A DNA stretch of 32,889 bases, from the NCBI GenBank assembly GCA_031267385.1, contig JAIRZF010000171.1, positions 1 to 32,889 on the forward strand. Reading direction: 5' to 3'. Within the stretch, counting starts at the first letter, position 1. The number at the start of each line of letters is the position of its first letter. Both the position numbers and the translations under genes were made by a program. Below, in pieces: positions 7,426-16,028 of the stretch. Under the pieces are notes generated by a model. It was not told where the DNA came from and did not search any database. It saw only the letters and a program-made list of their open reading frames with translations. The DNA is from Dysgonamonadaceae bacterium. Lineage in GTDB: Bacteria > Bacteroidota > Bacteroidia > Bacteroidales > Azobacteroidaceae.

Positions 7426-7466
7426 AACGTAAAAACGTATAACGTATAACGTAAAACGTAAAACGT
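7426..7466 (+). repeat. Tandem array of six AACGT heptads between tRNA genes
   Basis: AACGT recurs at 7426, 7434, 7441, 7448, 7455 and 7462, so the unit is AACGTAW-A with a period of seven (once eight) bases. The array fills almost the whole gap between tRNA-Tyr and tRNA-Gly. It is too short and regular to be a CRISPR array. Confidence 0.8.
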
Positions 7467-7471
7467 AATTC

Positions 7472-7544
7472 GCGGAAGTAGCTCAGTTGATAGAGCATTA
7501 GCCTTCCAAGCTGAGGGTCGCGGGTTTGAGTCCCGTCTTCCGCT
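7472..7544 (+). tRNA. tRNA-Gly(TCC)
   Basis: The cloverleaf has acceptor GCGGAAG paired with CTTCCGC, D-stem GCTC/GAGC, anticodon loop CTTCCAA with anticodon TCC (reads GGA), T-arm GCGGGTTTGAGTCCCGT and discriminator T. It ends five bases before the next tRNA. Confidence 0.95.
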
Positions 7545-7549
7545 CTCTC

Positions 7550-7621
<72 letters not shown>

Positions 7622-7725
7622 CAGAAACTAAAGGAGAATTGAGAACCAGGTAAAAAATTTGCTGATTTTCAGTTTCAATTATCAGTTTGAAAAGACAATA
7701 TTAATCAAATAAAGATCATTAAATT

Positions 7726-8913
7726 ATGGCAAAAGAACATTTTAACCGGTCGAAACCCCACGTTAACATCGGTACAATCGGTCACGTTGACCACGGTAAA
7801 ACTACTTTGACTGCTGCTATTACTACTGTATTGGCAAAGAAAGGTCTTTCTGAAGTGAAATCATTTGATCAAATTGATAACGCTCCGGAAGAAAAAGAAA
7901 GAGGTATTACTATTAATACGGCTCACGTAGAGTACGAGACGGAAAACCGCCATTATGCTCACGTAGACTGTCCGGGTCACGCCGACTACGTTAAGAATAT
8001 GGTTACCGGCGCTGCTCAAATGGATGGCGCTATCATTGTGGTAGCCGCTACAGACGGTCCTATGCCTCAAACCCGTGAACACATCCTTTTGGCTCGTCAG
8101 GTAAACGTACCTAAACTGGTCGTTTTCATGAACAAATGCGATATCGTTGACGATGATGAAATGTTGGAATTAGTTGAAATGGAGATGAGAGAATTACTCG
8201 AATTTTACAATTTTGACGGCGATAATACTCCGGTTATCCAAGGTTCTGCTTTGGGTGGATTGAACGGAATCCCTGAATGGGAAGAAAAGATCATGGACTT
8301 AATGAACGCTGTGGATACCTGGATTCCACTGCCTCCGCGCGACGTTGATAAACCGTTCCTGATGCCGGTAGAAGATGTATTCTCTATCACAGGTCGCGGT
8401 ACAGTTGCTACGGGTCGTATCGAAACCGGTATTATCAAAACCGGAGAAGAAGTTCAAATCATTGGTCTGGGCGCTGACGGTAAAAAATCAGTTGTTACCG
8501 GAGTTGAAATGTTCCGTAAGATCCTTGATGAAGGCCAAGCCGGTGATAACGTAGGTTTGTTGCTTCGTGGTATCGACAAAGATGAAATCAAACGTGGTAT
8601 GGTTATCACTCACCCTAACAAAGTGAAACCTCATACAACCGTTAAAGCTGAGGTGTATATCCTGAAGAAAGAAGAAGGTGGACGTCACACGCCATTCCAT
8701 AACAAATATCGTCCTCAATTCTATATCCGTACATTGGATGTAACCGGTGAAATCACTCTTCCGGAAGGAACTGAAATGGTAATGCCGGGTGATAACGTGA
8801 CAATTACCGTGGAATTGATCTATCCGGTTGCTTGTAGCGAAGGTCTTCGTTTTGCTATCCGCGAAGGTGGACGTACAGTAGGTGCAGGACAGATCACTGA
8901 AATTGTTGAATAA
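7726..8913 (+). CDS. tuf: Elongation factor EF-Tu
   Basis: The 395-residue GTPase brings aminoacyl-tRNA to the ribosomal A site. The nucleotide-binding motifs are complete: P-loop GHVDHGKT (residues 19-26), switch I RGITIN with the conserved Thr, DCPGH, NKCD and the SAL motif. Domains 2 and 3 follow from about residue 200, with the conserved GRGTVATGR and the C-terminal [15 protein letters not shown]. The ATG is preceded by an A/T-rich leader of about 100 bases after tRNA-Thr(GGT), so it is probably cotranscribed with the tRNAs, an arrangement known from many bacteria (tRNA-tufB operons). Confidence 0.98.
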   Translation: MAKEHFNRSKPHVNIGTIGHVDHGKTTLTAAITTVLAKKGLSEVKSFDQIDNAPEEKERGITINTAHVEYETENRHYAHVDCPGHADYVKNMVTGAAQMDGAIIVVAATDGPMPQTREHILLARQVNVPKLVVFMNKCDIVDDDEMLELVEMEMRELLEFYNFDGDNTPVIQGSALGGLNGIPEWEEKIMDLMNAVDTWIPLPPRDVDKPFLMPVEDVFSITGRGTVATGRIETGIIKTGEEVQIIGLGADGKKSVVTGVEMFRKILDEGQAGDNVGLLLRGIDKDEIKRGMVITHPNKVKPHTTVKAEVYILKKEEGGRHTPFHNKYRPQFYIRTLDVTGEITLPEGTEMVMPGDNVTITVELIYPVACSEGLRFAIREGGRTVGAGQITEIVE

Positions 8914-8919
8914 AATTAA

Positions 8920-8997
8920 CAATTGACAATTGACAATTGACAATTAAATCGGGTTCTAAAAACTTTATTTTCGATTGTTGGTTTTCAATTGTCAATT
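8920..8997 (+). repeat. CAATTGA heptad repeats and matching inverted copy after tuf
   Basis: CAATTGA occurs in tandem at 8920, 8927 and 8934, with a partial copy at 8941. An inverted copy CAATTGTCAATT lies at 8986-8997 and can pair over 12 bases with AATTGACAATTG inside the array, giving a long-range hairpin just before tRNA-Trp. It might affect readthrough from tuf or tRNA processing. There is no T run directly after it, so it is not a standard terminator. Confidence 0.7.
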
Positions 8998-9001
8998 AAC
9001 T

Positions 9002-9074
9002 ACGGGTCTAGCTCAGTTGGTAGAGCACTGGTCTCCAAAACCAGGTGTCGGGAGTTCGAGTCTCTCGACCCGTG
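9002..9074 (+). tRNA. tRNA-Trp(CCA)
   Basis: The cloverleaf has acceptor ACGGGTC paired with GACCCGT, D-stem GCTC/GAGC, anticodon loop CTCCAAA with anticodon CCA, and discriminator G as expected for tRNA-Trp. It sits 18 bases before secE, the classic tuf-trnW-secE-nusG order. Confidence 0.96.
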
Positions 9075-9092
9075 CTAAAAATCTATCATTAG

Positions 9093-9287
9093 ATGAAAAA
9101 GATTATTAATTATATCAAAGAAGCTTATAGCGAGCTTGTGTATAAGGTGTCTTGGCCTACAAGACAAGAATTGACGAGTAGCACTGTTGTCGTGATGACT
9201 GCTTCCCTTATAATGGCGGCGGTGATATTTCTCATTGATTTTGGATTTGAGTCTATAGTCAAGTTCTTTTACGGTAAAATCTTTTAA
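9093..9287 (+). CDS. secE: Preprotein translocase subunit SecE
   Basis: The 64-residue protein is the short single-helix form of SecE, which clamps the two halves of SecY in the inner membrane. The amphipathic region with KVSWPTRQEL is the conserved SecE signature, and the membrane helix covers about residues 30-53. It lies nine bases upstream of nusG, in the usual secE-nusG-ribosomal protein operon. Confidence 0.96.
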   Translation: MKKIINYIKEAYSELVYKVSWPTRQELTSSTVVVMTASLIMAAVIFLIDFGFESIVKFFYGKIF

Positions 9288-9296
9288 TCAAGGACA

Positions 9297-9836
9297 ATGT
9301 CTGAAGTTGAAAAGAAATTTTATGTTCTTAGAGCCGTAAGTGGCAAAGAGAATAAAGTTAAGGAATATCTTGAGGCGGAAATTAAAAATTCCGGTCTCGG
9401 GAACTATATTTCTCAAGTACTTATTCCTACGGAAAAAGTTTTTACGGTACGTAACGGAAAGAAGATGTTGAAAGAACGCGCCTATCTTCCCGGTTACATT
9501 ATCATTGAAGCTAATCTGGTAGGAGAGGTCATGCACTTCCTCAAAAATGTAACTTATGTAATTGGATTCCTGGGCGGAAATGCGCCTGTGCCCCTCAGAA
9601 CATCAGAAGTAAACCGTATTTTGGGTACTGTTGATGAATTGCAGGAACAGGCGGAAGAACTGGATATCCAATTCTACGTAGGCGAAACGGTAAAAGTTAC
9701 TTCCGGGCCTTTCAATGGTTTTTTTGGAGTTATTGAAGAAATCAATACCGAAAAGAAGAAATTGAAAGTTATGGTCAAAATTTTTGGTCGTAAAACGCCA
9801 CTGGAGTTGGGGTATATGCAGGTTGAAAAAGAATAG
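9297..9836 (+). CDS. nusG: Transcription termination/antitermination factor NusG
   Basis: The 179-residue protein has the NGN domain (from FYVLRAVSGKENKVKEYL, about 8-105, with LPGYIIIEA) and a C-terminal KOW domain (VGETVKVTSGPFNGFFGVIEEI, about 127-155). NusG binds the RNA polymerase clamp, raises processivity and links it to Rho or the ribosome. The length is standard. The gene starts nine bases after secE and is followed by rplK after 63 bases. Confidence 0.96.
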   Translation: MSEVEKKFYVLRAVSGKENKVKEYLEAEIKNSGLGNYISQVLIPTEKVFTVRNGKKMLKERAYLPGYIIIEANLVGEVMHFLKNVTYVIGFLGGNAPVPLRTSEVNRILGTVDELQEQAEELDIQFYVGETVKVTSGPFNGFFGVIEEINTEKKKLKVMVKIFGRKTPLELGYMQVEKE

Positions 9837-9899
9837 TCGGTGGTTACGAACCGGTTATGAAAAGGTTGTAAGATCTTAAAACTTAAAATTAAATTAACA

Positions 9900-10343
9900 A
9901 TGGCTAAAGAGATTGCTGGACAACTAAAATTTCAAATTAAATGAGGAGCAGCAAACCCTTCTCCACCGGTAGGGCCTGCACTGGGTTCTAAAGGTATTAA
10001 CATTATGGAGTTTTGCAAGCAATTTAATGCCAGAACCCAAGACAAGCCGGGTAAGATATTACCGGTTGTAATTACTTACTACGCCGACAAGTCTTTCGAT
10101 TTTATCGTTAAAACGCCACCGGTTGCAATCCAATTACTGGAAGCGACCAAACAAAAAAGCGGATCTGCAGAACCCAACCGTAAAAAAGTTGCGGAAATTA
10201 CCTGGGATCAGGTAAAGACCATCGCAGAAGATAAAATGGTTGATTTGAACTGTTTCACGCTGGAAGCTGCCATGAAAATGGTTGCCGGTACAGCAAGAAG
10301 TATGGGTATTGCAGTAAAAGGGACTTTCCCTGTAAACAATTAA
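9900..10343 (+). pseudogene. rplK: 50S ribosomal protein uL11 interrupted by an in-frame TGA at codon 15
   Basis: Read from the ATG at 9900, the frame gives MAKEIAGQLKFQIK, then TGA at 9942-9944, then [17 protein letters not shown] and the rest of a normal uL11 to the stop at 10343. Counting the TGA as one residue, the protein would be 147 residues, the usual length. Bacteroidota uL11 has Gly-Gly here, so a single G-to-T change (GGA to TGA) explains it; the frame is the same before and after, so this is not a frameshift. The ORF track shows only the part from Met36 (10005). Restart there would lose the prolines of the N-terminal thiostrepton-binding domain, which in other bacteria is needed for GTPase-centre function and RelA activation. 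uL11 is dispensable with slow growth in some bacteria. The cause could be a sequencing error, a real null mutation, or readthrough. Confidence 0.85.
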
Positions 10344-10359
10344 AAACTTCAATAGAGAT

Positions 10360-11058
10360 ATGAGTAAACTTACAAAAAATCAGAAGTTGGCTTTAAGCAA
10401 AGTTGAAGCAGGGAAATTATATACACTCAGAGAAGCATCTGCTTTGGTGAAAGAAATTACTACCGCCAAATTTGATGCATCAGTCGATGTCGACGTACGT
10501 TTGGGTGTTGATCCCCGTAAAGCTAACCAAATGGTAAGAGGTGTGGTTTCACTGCCTCATGGAACAGGTAAGCAAGTTAGGGTTCTCGTATTATGTACTC
10601 CCGATCAGGAAACTGCTGCGAAAGAAGCAGGCGCCGAGCATGTGGGACTTGACGAATATATAGAGAAAATCAAAGGCGGTTGGACTGATATTGATGTCAT
10701 CATCACTCAGCCTGCAATCATGGGTAAAATTGGCGCTTTAGGTCGTATATTGGGTCCTCGTGGCTTGATGCCGAATCCTAAGAGCGGAACGGTTACCAAT
10801 GATGTCGCTACTGCCGTGAAAGAAGTAAAACAAGGTAAAATCGACTTCAAAGTGGATAAAGCCGGTATCGTTCATACTTCTGTCGGTAAGGTTTCTTTCT
10901 CTCCGGAACAAATTCGCGATAATGCAAAAGAGTTTGTTTCTACATTGAACAAGTTGAAACCTACAGCTGCTAAAGGAACGTACATTAAGAGCGTTTATCT
11001 TTCAAGTACTATGAGTCCGGGTATTCAGATTGACCCTAAATCAGTTGATGAAAATTAA
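10360..11058 (+). CDS. rplA: 50S ribosomal protein uL1
   Basis: The 232-residue protein matches uL1, which forms the mobile L1 stalk and helps release E-site tRNA. Visible signatures are the N-terminal [39 protein letters not shown], and the conserved [19 protein letters not shown]. In other bacteria uL1 represses its own rplK-rplA mRNA. The short gap before rplK has only a weak GGTTACGAACC hairpin, so an L1 site is not convincing. It starts 16 bases after rplK. Confidence 0.97.
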   Translation: MSKLTKNQKLALSKVEAGKLYTLREASALVKEITTAKFDASVDVDVRLGVDPRKANQMVRGVVSLPHGTGKQVRVLVLCTPDQETAAKEAGAEHVGLDEYIEKIKGGWTDIDVIITQPAIMGKIGALGRILGPRGLMPNPKSGTVTNDVATAVKEVKQGKIDFKVDKAGIVHTSVGKVSFSPEQIRDNAKEFVSTLNKLKPTAAKGTYIKSVYLSSTMSPGIQIDPKSVDEN

Positions 11059-11070
11059 AACAATTGAATT

Positions 11071-11586
11071 ATGAGAAAGGAAGATAAAACAGCTGTTATA
11101 GAACAAATTGCTACTACTATAGGAGCATATTCTCACTTCTATCTTACTGATATTGCTACGCTGAATGCGGCAAAAACCAGTGATTTGAGAAGAGAGTGTA
11201 CAAAACAAGAGATTAAACTGGTTGTTGTTAAAAACACCCTGTTTAGAAAAGCTTTAGAGAAAGCAGAAGGTGATTTTTCTGCTTTGGATGTTGCCCTGAA
11301 AGGAAATACTGCAGTCATGTTCTGTAATGCAGCTAATGTTCCTGCTAAACTCATCAAACAGGTTTCAAAAGGAACGGATATTCCTAAATTGAAAGCTGCT
11401 TATGTTGAGGAAAGTTTTTATGTTGGTGCACAACACCTCGACGCGCTTGTTTCTATCAAGAGTAAGAACGAACTTATCGGAGAAGTTATCGGATTGTTAC
11501 AATCTCCGGCAAAGAATGTTATTTCTGCTCTTCAATCGGGTGGTACGACCATCCACGGAGTGTTGAAAACACTTTCAGAAAGATAA
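11071..11586 (+). CDS. rplJ: 50S ribosomal protein uL10
   Basis: The 171-residue protein has the uL10 N-terminal RNA-binding part (MRKEDKTAVIEQIATTI, LRRECTKQEIKLVVVKNTLFRKAL) and a C-terminal helix that binds bL12 dimers. It forms the base of the stalk that recruits translation GTPases. It begins only 12 bases after rplA, so the long L10 leader of E. coli is absent. It is followed by rplL after 38 bases. Confidence 0.96.
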   Translation: MRKEDKTAVIEQIATTIGAYSHFYLTDIATLNAAKTSDLRRECTKQEIKLVVVKNTLFRKALEKAEGDFSALDVALKGNTAVMFCNAANVPAKLIKQVSKGTDIPKLKAAYVEESFYVGAQHLDALVSIKSKNELIGEVIGLLQSPAKNVISALQSGGTTIHGVLKTLSER

Positions 11587-11624
11587 TATTAAATTAGTAA
11601 TTAAACATTTAAAACTATACAAAA

Positions 11625-12002
11625 ATGGCAGATTTAAAAGCTTTTGCTGAACAATTGGTTAACTTAACCGTAAAAGAAGTAAATGAACTTGCTCAAATTT
11701 TGAAAGAAGAATATGGTATCGAGCCTGCTGCTGCAGCTGTTGCAGTTGCTGCTCCTGCCGCCGGAAGTGATTCTCCCGCTGTTGAAGAAAAAACTTCATT
11801 CGATGTGGTATTGAAAGAAGCAGGCGCTAATAAGTTAGCAATTGTAAAATTAGTTAAAGAATTAACCGGTCTTGGTTTGAAAGAAGCCAAAGACTTGGTA
11901 GACGGGGCTCCGAGCGCCCTGAAAGAAGGCGTTGCCAAGGATGAAGCTGATGCTTTGAAAAAATCATTGGAAGAAGCCGGAGCACAAGTTGAACTTAAGT
12001 AA
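11625..12002 (+). CDS. rplL: 50S ribosomal protein bL12 (L7/L12)
   Basis: The 125-residue acidic protein has the N-terminal dimerisation helix pair (about 1-35), the Ala-rich hinge ([13 protein letters not shown], about 38-52) and the globular C-terminal domain with [21 protein letters not shown], which contacts EF-Tu, EF-G and IF2. Length and layout are normal. A strong hairpin with a T run follows the stop codon and probably reduces transcription into rpoB. Confidence 0.97.
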   Translation: MADLKAFAEQLVNLTVKEVNELAQILKEEYGIEPAAAAVAVAAPAAGSDSPAVEEKTSFDVVLKEAGANKLAIVKLVKELTGLGLKEAKDLVDGAPSALKEGVAKDEADALKKSLEEAGAQVELK

Positions 12003-12024
12003 TTATACCTGTAATCAGGTCTAT

Positions 12025-12062
12025 GGTTAAGAACCTTCGTGCAGAAGGTTCTTAACCTTTTT
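12025..12062 (+). terminator. Intrinsic terminator-like attenuator between rplL and rpoB
   Basis: GGTTAAGAACCTTC (12025-12038) pairs perfectly over 14 bases with GAAGGTTCTTAACC (12044-12057) around a five-base loop, directly followed by TTTTT. This is a textbook intrinsic terminator. Because rpoB and rpoC need transcripts and no clear promoter lies between, it is likely a partial terminator. E. coli has a similar rplL-rpoB attenuator that sets ribosomal protein versus polymerase output. Confidence 0.85.
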
Positions 12063-12101
12063 GTGTCTTTCATATATTCATTGTTCCAAATTCCGCAATA
12101 A

Positions 12102-15100
12102 ATGTCTGCAACAAACAATAACACCCAAAGAATTAATTTTGCCACGATTAAAAATCCGTTTGATTTTCCGGATTTTCTCGAAGTGCAATTGAAATCGTTC
12201 CAGAACTTTCTCCAATTAGATACTCCGCCTGAAAAAAGGAAAAACGAGGGTTTGTATAAGGTATTTGCAGAAAATTTCCCAATAGCAGATACCCGTAATA
12301 ACTTCGTTCTTGAATTCCTGGATTATTATATTGATCCTCCAAGGTATGCAATTGAAGAATGTATTGAAAGAGGACTGACATACAGCGTCCCTCTGAAGGC
12401 GAAGTTAAAATTGTATTGCACGGACCCGGACCACGAAGATTTCGATACGGTAATTCAAGATGTATATCTGGGCCCGATTCCGTATATGACCGAAAGAGGT
12501 ACATTCGTCATCAATGGAGCCGAACGTGTGGTCGTATCCCAATTGCACCGTTCTCCGGGAGTATTTTTCGGGCAAAGTATCCATACAAACGGGACAAAAC
12601 TTTACTCGGCAAGGATCATTCCTTTCAAAGGATCGTGGATCGAATTTGCAACGGACATCAACAATGTGATGTATGCATATATCGACCGTAAAAAGAAATT
12701 GCCCGTTACGACCTTGTTGCGTGCTATCGGTTTTGAAAGTGATAAGGATATCCTTGAAATTTTCAACCTGGCGGAGGAAATTAAGGTAAACAAAACGAAT
12801 CTGAAAAGTTCTATCGGACGTAAACTGGCTGCCCGTGTTTTGAAAACATGGGTGGAGGACTTTGTGGACGAAGATACCGGTGAAGTTGTTTCCATCGAAC
12901 GAAATGAAGTCCTTATTGACCGTGAGGTTATAATTGAGGAGCATCATGTCGATGAGATCCTGGAATCCGGAGTTCAAACGGTATTATTACACCGTGAAGA
13001 TCAAAACCTTTCCGACTTTGCTATCATCTATAATACCTTACAAAAAGATCCGAGTAATTCGGAACGCGACGCCGTGGTTTATATTTATCGCCAGTTGCGT
13101 AATGCGGATCCTGCAGATGATGCCAGCGCCAGGGAAGTTATCCAGAACTTGTTCTTCTCGGAAAAAAGATATGATCTTGGAGAAGTCGGACGTTACCGTA
13201 TCAACAAAAAGTTGAATTTGACTACCGGCATTGATGTGAAAGTTCTTACAAAAGAGGACATCATCGAAATCATCAAGTATCTGATTGAATTGATTAATTC
13301 TAAAGCCAATGTAGACGACATTGACCACTTGAGTAACCGTCGTGTTCGTACTGTTGGCGAACAATTATATAACCAGTTCGGAATCGGGTTGGCACGTATG
13401 GCCCGTACGATTCGTGAACGTATGAACGTGCGTGATAATGAGGTGTTTACTCCGATCGATCTGATCAATGCGAAGACGATTTCTTCTGTTGTGAATTCTT
13501 TTTTCGGAACAAATGCTCTGTCTCAGTTCATGGATCAGACCAACCCGTTGGCTGAAATTACACACAAACGCCGTATGTCGGCTTTAGGGCCGGGCGGACT
13601 TTCCCGTGAACGCGCCGGTTTTGAGGTACGTGACGTACACTATACTCACTACGGACGTCTTTGTCCTATTGAAACTCCTGAAGGCCCGAATATCGGTTTG
13701 ATTTCATCCCTCTGCGTATATGCGAAAATCAACGAGCTTGGATTTATCGAAACCCCATACCGGAAAGTTGCAGATAAGAAAGTGGATCTTAATCCGGAAG
13801 GTATCGTCTACCTTACAGCTGAAGAAGAGGAAGATAAGATTATTGCACAAGGGAATGCTCCGTTGAATGATGACGGAACATTTATTCTTAAACGTGTAAA
13901 ATCCCGTCAGGATGCCGATTATCCTGTTGTTGGCCCGGAAGAAGTTGAGTTGATGGACGTTTCTCCGACTCAGATTGCTTCTATCGCGGCTTCATTGATT
14001 CCTTTCCTTGAGCACGATGACGCCAACCGTGCATTGATGGGATCGAATATGATGCGTCAGGCAGTCCCGTTATTGTCTCCCGAAGCGCCGATCGTGGGAA
14101 CAGGTCTGGAAGGGCAGTTGATCAAAGATTCCCGTACTCAGATTGCAGCCGAAAGCGAAGGTACCGTCGTGTTTGTGGATGCAACACGTATTGATATTGA
14201 GTACGATCGTACCAAAGAAGAAGAATTCGTCAGTTTTGAATCTGCCGTTAAGTCTTACGGTATTCCTAAGTTCAGGAAAACAAACCAGAATACAACGGTT
14301 GACCTGCGTCCGATCTGCAGTAAAGGAGATCGTGTTACTAAAGGACAAATCCTGACCGAAGGTTATTCTACTGAAAACGGAGAATTGGCATTGGGTAAAA
14401 ACCTGAAAGTGGCATTCATGCCGTGGAAAGGATATAATTTCGAGGATGCTATTGTAATTAATGAGCGTGTTGTACGTGAAGATATCTTTACGTCGGTGCA
14501 CGTGGATGAATATATTTTAGAAGTTCGTGAAACAAAACGTGGCGTGGAAGAACTTACATCCGATATTCCGAATGTGAGTGAGGATGCGACCAAAGATTTG
14601 GATGAGAACGGAATTATCCGTATCGGGGCAAGGGTTGAACCCGGAGATATCCTGATCGGTAAGATCACTCCTAAAGGGGAATCGGATCCATCTCCCGAGG
14701 AAAAATTACTTCGCGCTATTTTCGGAGACAAAGCAGGGGATGTGAAAGACGCTTCATTGAAAGCTTCGCCGTCATTGCGGGGAGTAGTTATTGGAAGCAA
14801 CTTATTTTCTAAAGCTGTTAAGAAAAGAAAATCCAGATTGGCGGACAAAGCGCTGCTGCCGAAATTGGATGAGGAATTTGAAGATAAAGCGAGTGAATTG
14901 AAGTCTGTTCTTGTAGGAAAATTGTCGACCTTGACTCAGGGTAAGGTGTCTCCGGGAGTGAAAGACTTTATGAATGTCGAAGTCATAGGAAGAGGCGCTA
15001 AATTCTCCAAGGAAGATTTGAATAAAATCGATTACACTTCTGTTCATGTAAGTAAATGGACGACGGATTCAGCGAGAAATGAACTGATCCGTGATGTTAT

Positions 15101-15917
15101 CGTTAATTATCTGAAAAAATATAAAGAACTGGATGCCGAGCTGCGACGTAAGAAGTTCGACTACACGATTGGAGATGAGCTGCCAACCGGAATTATCCAG
15201 ATGGCTAAAGTTTATATCGCCAAGAAACGTAAGTTGCAGGTTGGAGATAAGATGGCAGGTCGTCACGGAAATAAGGGTATTGTGTCGCGCATCGTTCGTG
15301 AAGAAGACATGCCTTTCCTCGAAGACGGGACTCCGGTTGATATTGTGTTGAATCCGTTGGGTGTACCTTCACGGATGAACCTCGGACAGATTTTTGAAAC
15401 CGTATTGGGTTGGGCCGGGAAAAATCTCGGGTTCAAGTTCGCAACTCCTATCTTTGATGGAGCTTCATTGGAAGACCTCAATGAATGGACGGATAGAGCA
15501 GGTGTTCCTCAATATGGGAAAACATATTTGTATGACGGGGGCACGGGAGAACGTTTCGACCAGCCTGCTACCGTGGGTATTATCTATATGTTGAAACTTG
15601 GTCACATGGTTGATGACAAGATGCACGCCCGTTCGATCGGTCCGTATTCTCTTATTACCCAACAGCCGTTGGGTGGTAAGGCTCAATTCGGGGGACAACG
15701 TTTCGGGGAAATGGAAGTCTGGGCGCTTGAAGCATTCGGGGCATCCTTTATCTTGCAGGAAATACTCACGATCAAGTCGGATGATGTGGTTGGACGCTCC
15801 AAAGCTTACGAAGCAATCGTTAAGGGCGACCCGATGCCAATGCCGGGTATTCCGGAATCTCTCAATGTATTGTTACATGAGATGAGAGGTTTGGCGCTTA
15901 ACGTCACTTTAGAATAG
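12102..15917 (+). CDS. rpoB: DNA-directed RNA polymerase subunit beta
   Basis: The 1271-residue protein is full-length RpoB. The rifampicin-binding region ([21 protein letters not shown], near residues 474-497) keeps the susceptible-type residues equivalent to E. coli Gln513, Asp516, His526, Arg529 and Ser531, so no resistance change is seen. Other signatures are [20 protein letters not shown], the catalytic-centre lysine regions, [16 protein letters not shown] and the C-terminal [21 protein letters not shown]. The ATG has an A/T-rich leader (GCAATAA). Transcription probably arrives by readthrough of the preceding attenuator. The gap to rpoC is 111 bases and carries inverted repeats. Confidence 0.98.
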   Translation: MSATNNNTQRINFATIKNPFDFPDFLEVQLKSFQNFLQLDTPPEKRKNEGLYKVFAENFPIADTRNNFVLEFLDYYIDPPRYAIEECIERGLTYSVPLKAKLKLYCTDPDHEDFDTVIQDVYLGPIPYMTERGTFVINGAERVVVSQLHRSPGVFFGQSIHTNGTKLYSARIIPFKGSWIEFATDINNVMYAYIDRKKKLPVTTLLRAIGFESDKDILEIFNLAEEIKVNKTNLKSSIGRKLAARVLKTWVEDFVDEDTGEVVSIERNEVLIDREVIIEEHHVDEILESGVQTVLLHREDQNLSDFAIIYNTLQKDPSNSERDAVVYIYRQLRNADPADDASAREVIQNLFFSEKRYDLGEVGRYRINKKLNLTTGIDVKVLTKEDIIEIIKYLIELINSKANVDDIDHLSNRRVRTVGEQLYNQFGIGLARMARTIRERMNVRDNEVFTPIDLINAKTISSVVNSFFGTNALSQFMDQTNPLAEITHKRRMSALGPGGLSRERAGFEVRDVHYTHYGRLCPIETPEGPNIGLISSLCVYAKINELGFIETPYRKVADKKVDLNPEGIVYLTAEEEEDKIIAQGNAPLNDDGTFILKRVKSRQDADYPVVGPEEVELMDVSPTQIASIAASLIPFLEHDDANRALMGSNMMRQAVPLLSPEAPIVGTGLEGQLIKDSRTQIAAESEGTVVFVDATRIDIEYDRTKEEEFVSFESAVKSYGIPKFRKTNQNTTVDLRPICSKGDRVTKGQILTEGYSTENGELALGKNLKVAFMPWKGYNFEDAIVINERVVREDIFTSVHVDEYILEVRETKRGVEELTSDIPNVSEDATKDLDENGIIRIGARVEPGDILIGKITPKGESDPSPEEKLLRAIFGDKAGDVKDASLKASPSLRGVVIGSNLFSKAVKKRKSRLADKALLPKLDEEFEDKASELKSVLVGKLSTLTQGKVSPGVKDFMNVEVIGRGAKFSKEDLNKIDYTSVHVSKWTTDSARNELIRDVIVNYLKKYKELDAELRRKKFDYTIGDELPTGIIQMAKVYIAKKRKLQVGDKMAGRHGNKGIVSRIVREEDMPFLEDGTPVDIVLNPLGVPSRMNLGQIFETVLGWAGKNLGFKFATPIFDGASLEDLNEWTDRAGVPQYGKTYLYDGGTGERFDQPATVGIIYMLKLGHMVDDKMHARSIGPYSLITQQPLGGKAQFGGQRFGEMEVWALEAFGASFILQEILTIKSDDVVGRSKAYEAIVKGDPMPMPGIPESLNVLLHEMRGLALNVTLE

Positions 15918-15923
15918 TTGGAA

Positions 15924-15982
15924 ATTGAGAATTGAGAATGATTTGTGTCAATGGTTATTCTCAATTCTTAACTCTCAATTTT
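15924..15982 (+). repeat. ATTGAGA repeats and hairpin between rpoB and rpoC
   Basis: Two tandem ATTGAGA units lie after the rpoB stop. GAATTGAGAAT (15929-15939) pairs over 11 bases with ATTCTCAATTC (15957-15967), and a second inverted copy CTCAATT follows. The stem is A/T-rich and is not directly followed by a T run, so it is unlikely to stop transcription. It resembles the repeat found after tuf. Confidence 0.65.
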
Positions 15983-16028
15983 TAATTGACTACGTCGATT
16001 TTTCAAATTCTTAATTCTTCATTAATAT

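Noticed and set aside
7426-7466. CRISPR array
   Set aside because: The repeats are seven-base tandem units with no spacers and no cas genes nearby.
9837-9899. uL1 autoregulatory site upstream of rplK
   Set aside because: Only a four-base-pair GGTT-ACG-AACC hairpin is visible, without the asymmetric loop expected of an L1 mimic, so the evidence is too weak to annotate.
9942-9944. UGA in rplK read as glycine by an alternative genetic code
   Set aside because: All other genes in the window are intact with no internal TGA and several end in TGA (for example xerC), and the gene content is Bacteroidota, which use the standard bacterial code.
9942-9990. UGA in rplK as a selenocysteine codon with a downstream SECIS-like stem
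   Set aside because: A weak CCGGT/ACTGG stem exists about 30 bases on, but these codons encode conserved uL11 residues anyway, the position is normally Gly or Ala, and uL11 has no redox role.
9900-10343. Programmed frameshift in rplK
   Set aside because: The protein is in the same frame before and after the TGA, so a shift would not restore it; the overlapping ATG at 9941 opens a frame that soon stops.
12405-12977. 190-residue minus-strand ORF inside rpoB
   Set aside because: It lies wholly opposite a highly conserved part of rpoB, has no recognisable domain, and no leader signals; it is a shadow ORF.
13521-13590. Rifampicin-resistance change in RpoB
   Set aside because: The positions equivalent to E. 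coli 513, 516, 526, 529 and 531 all carry the susceptible-type residues.
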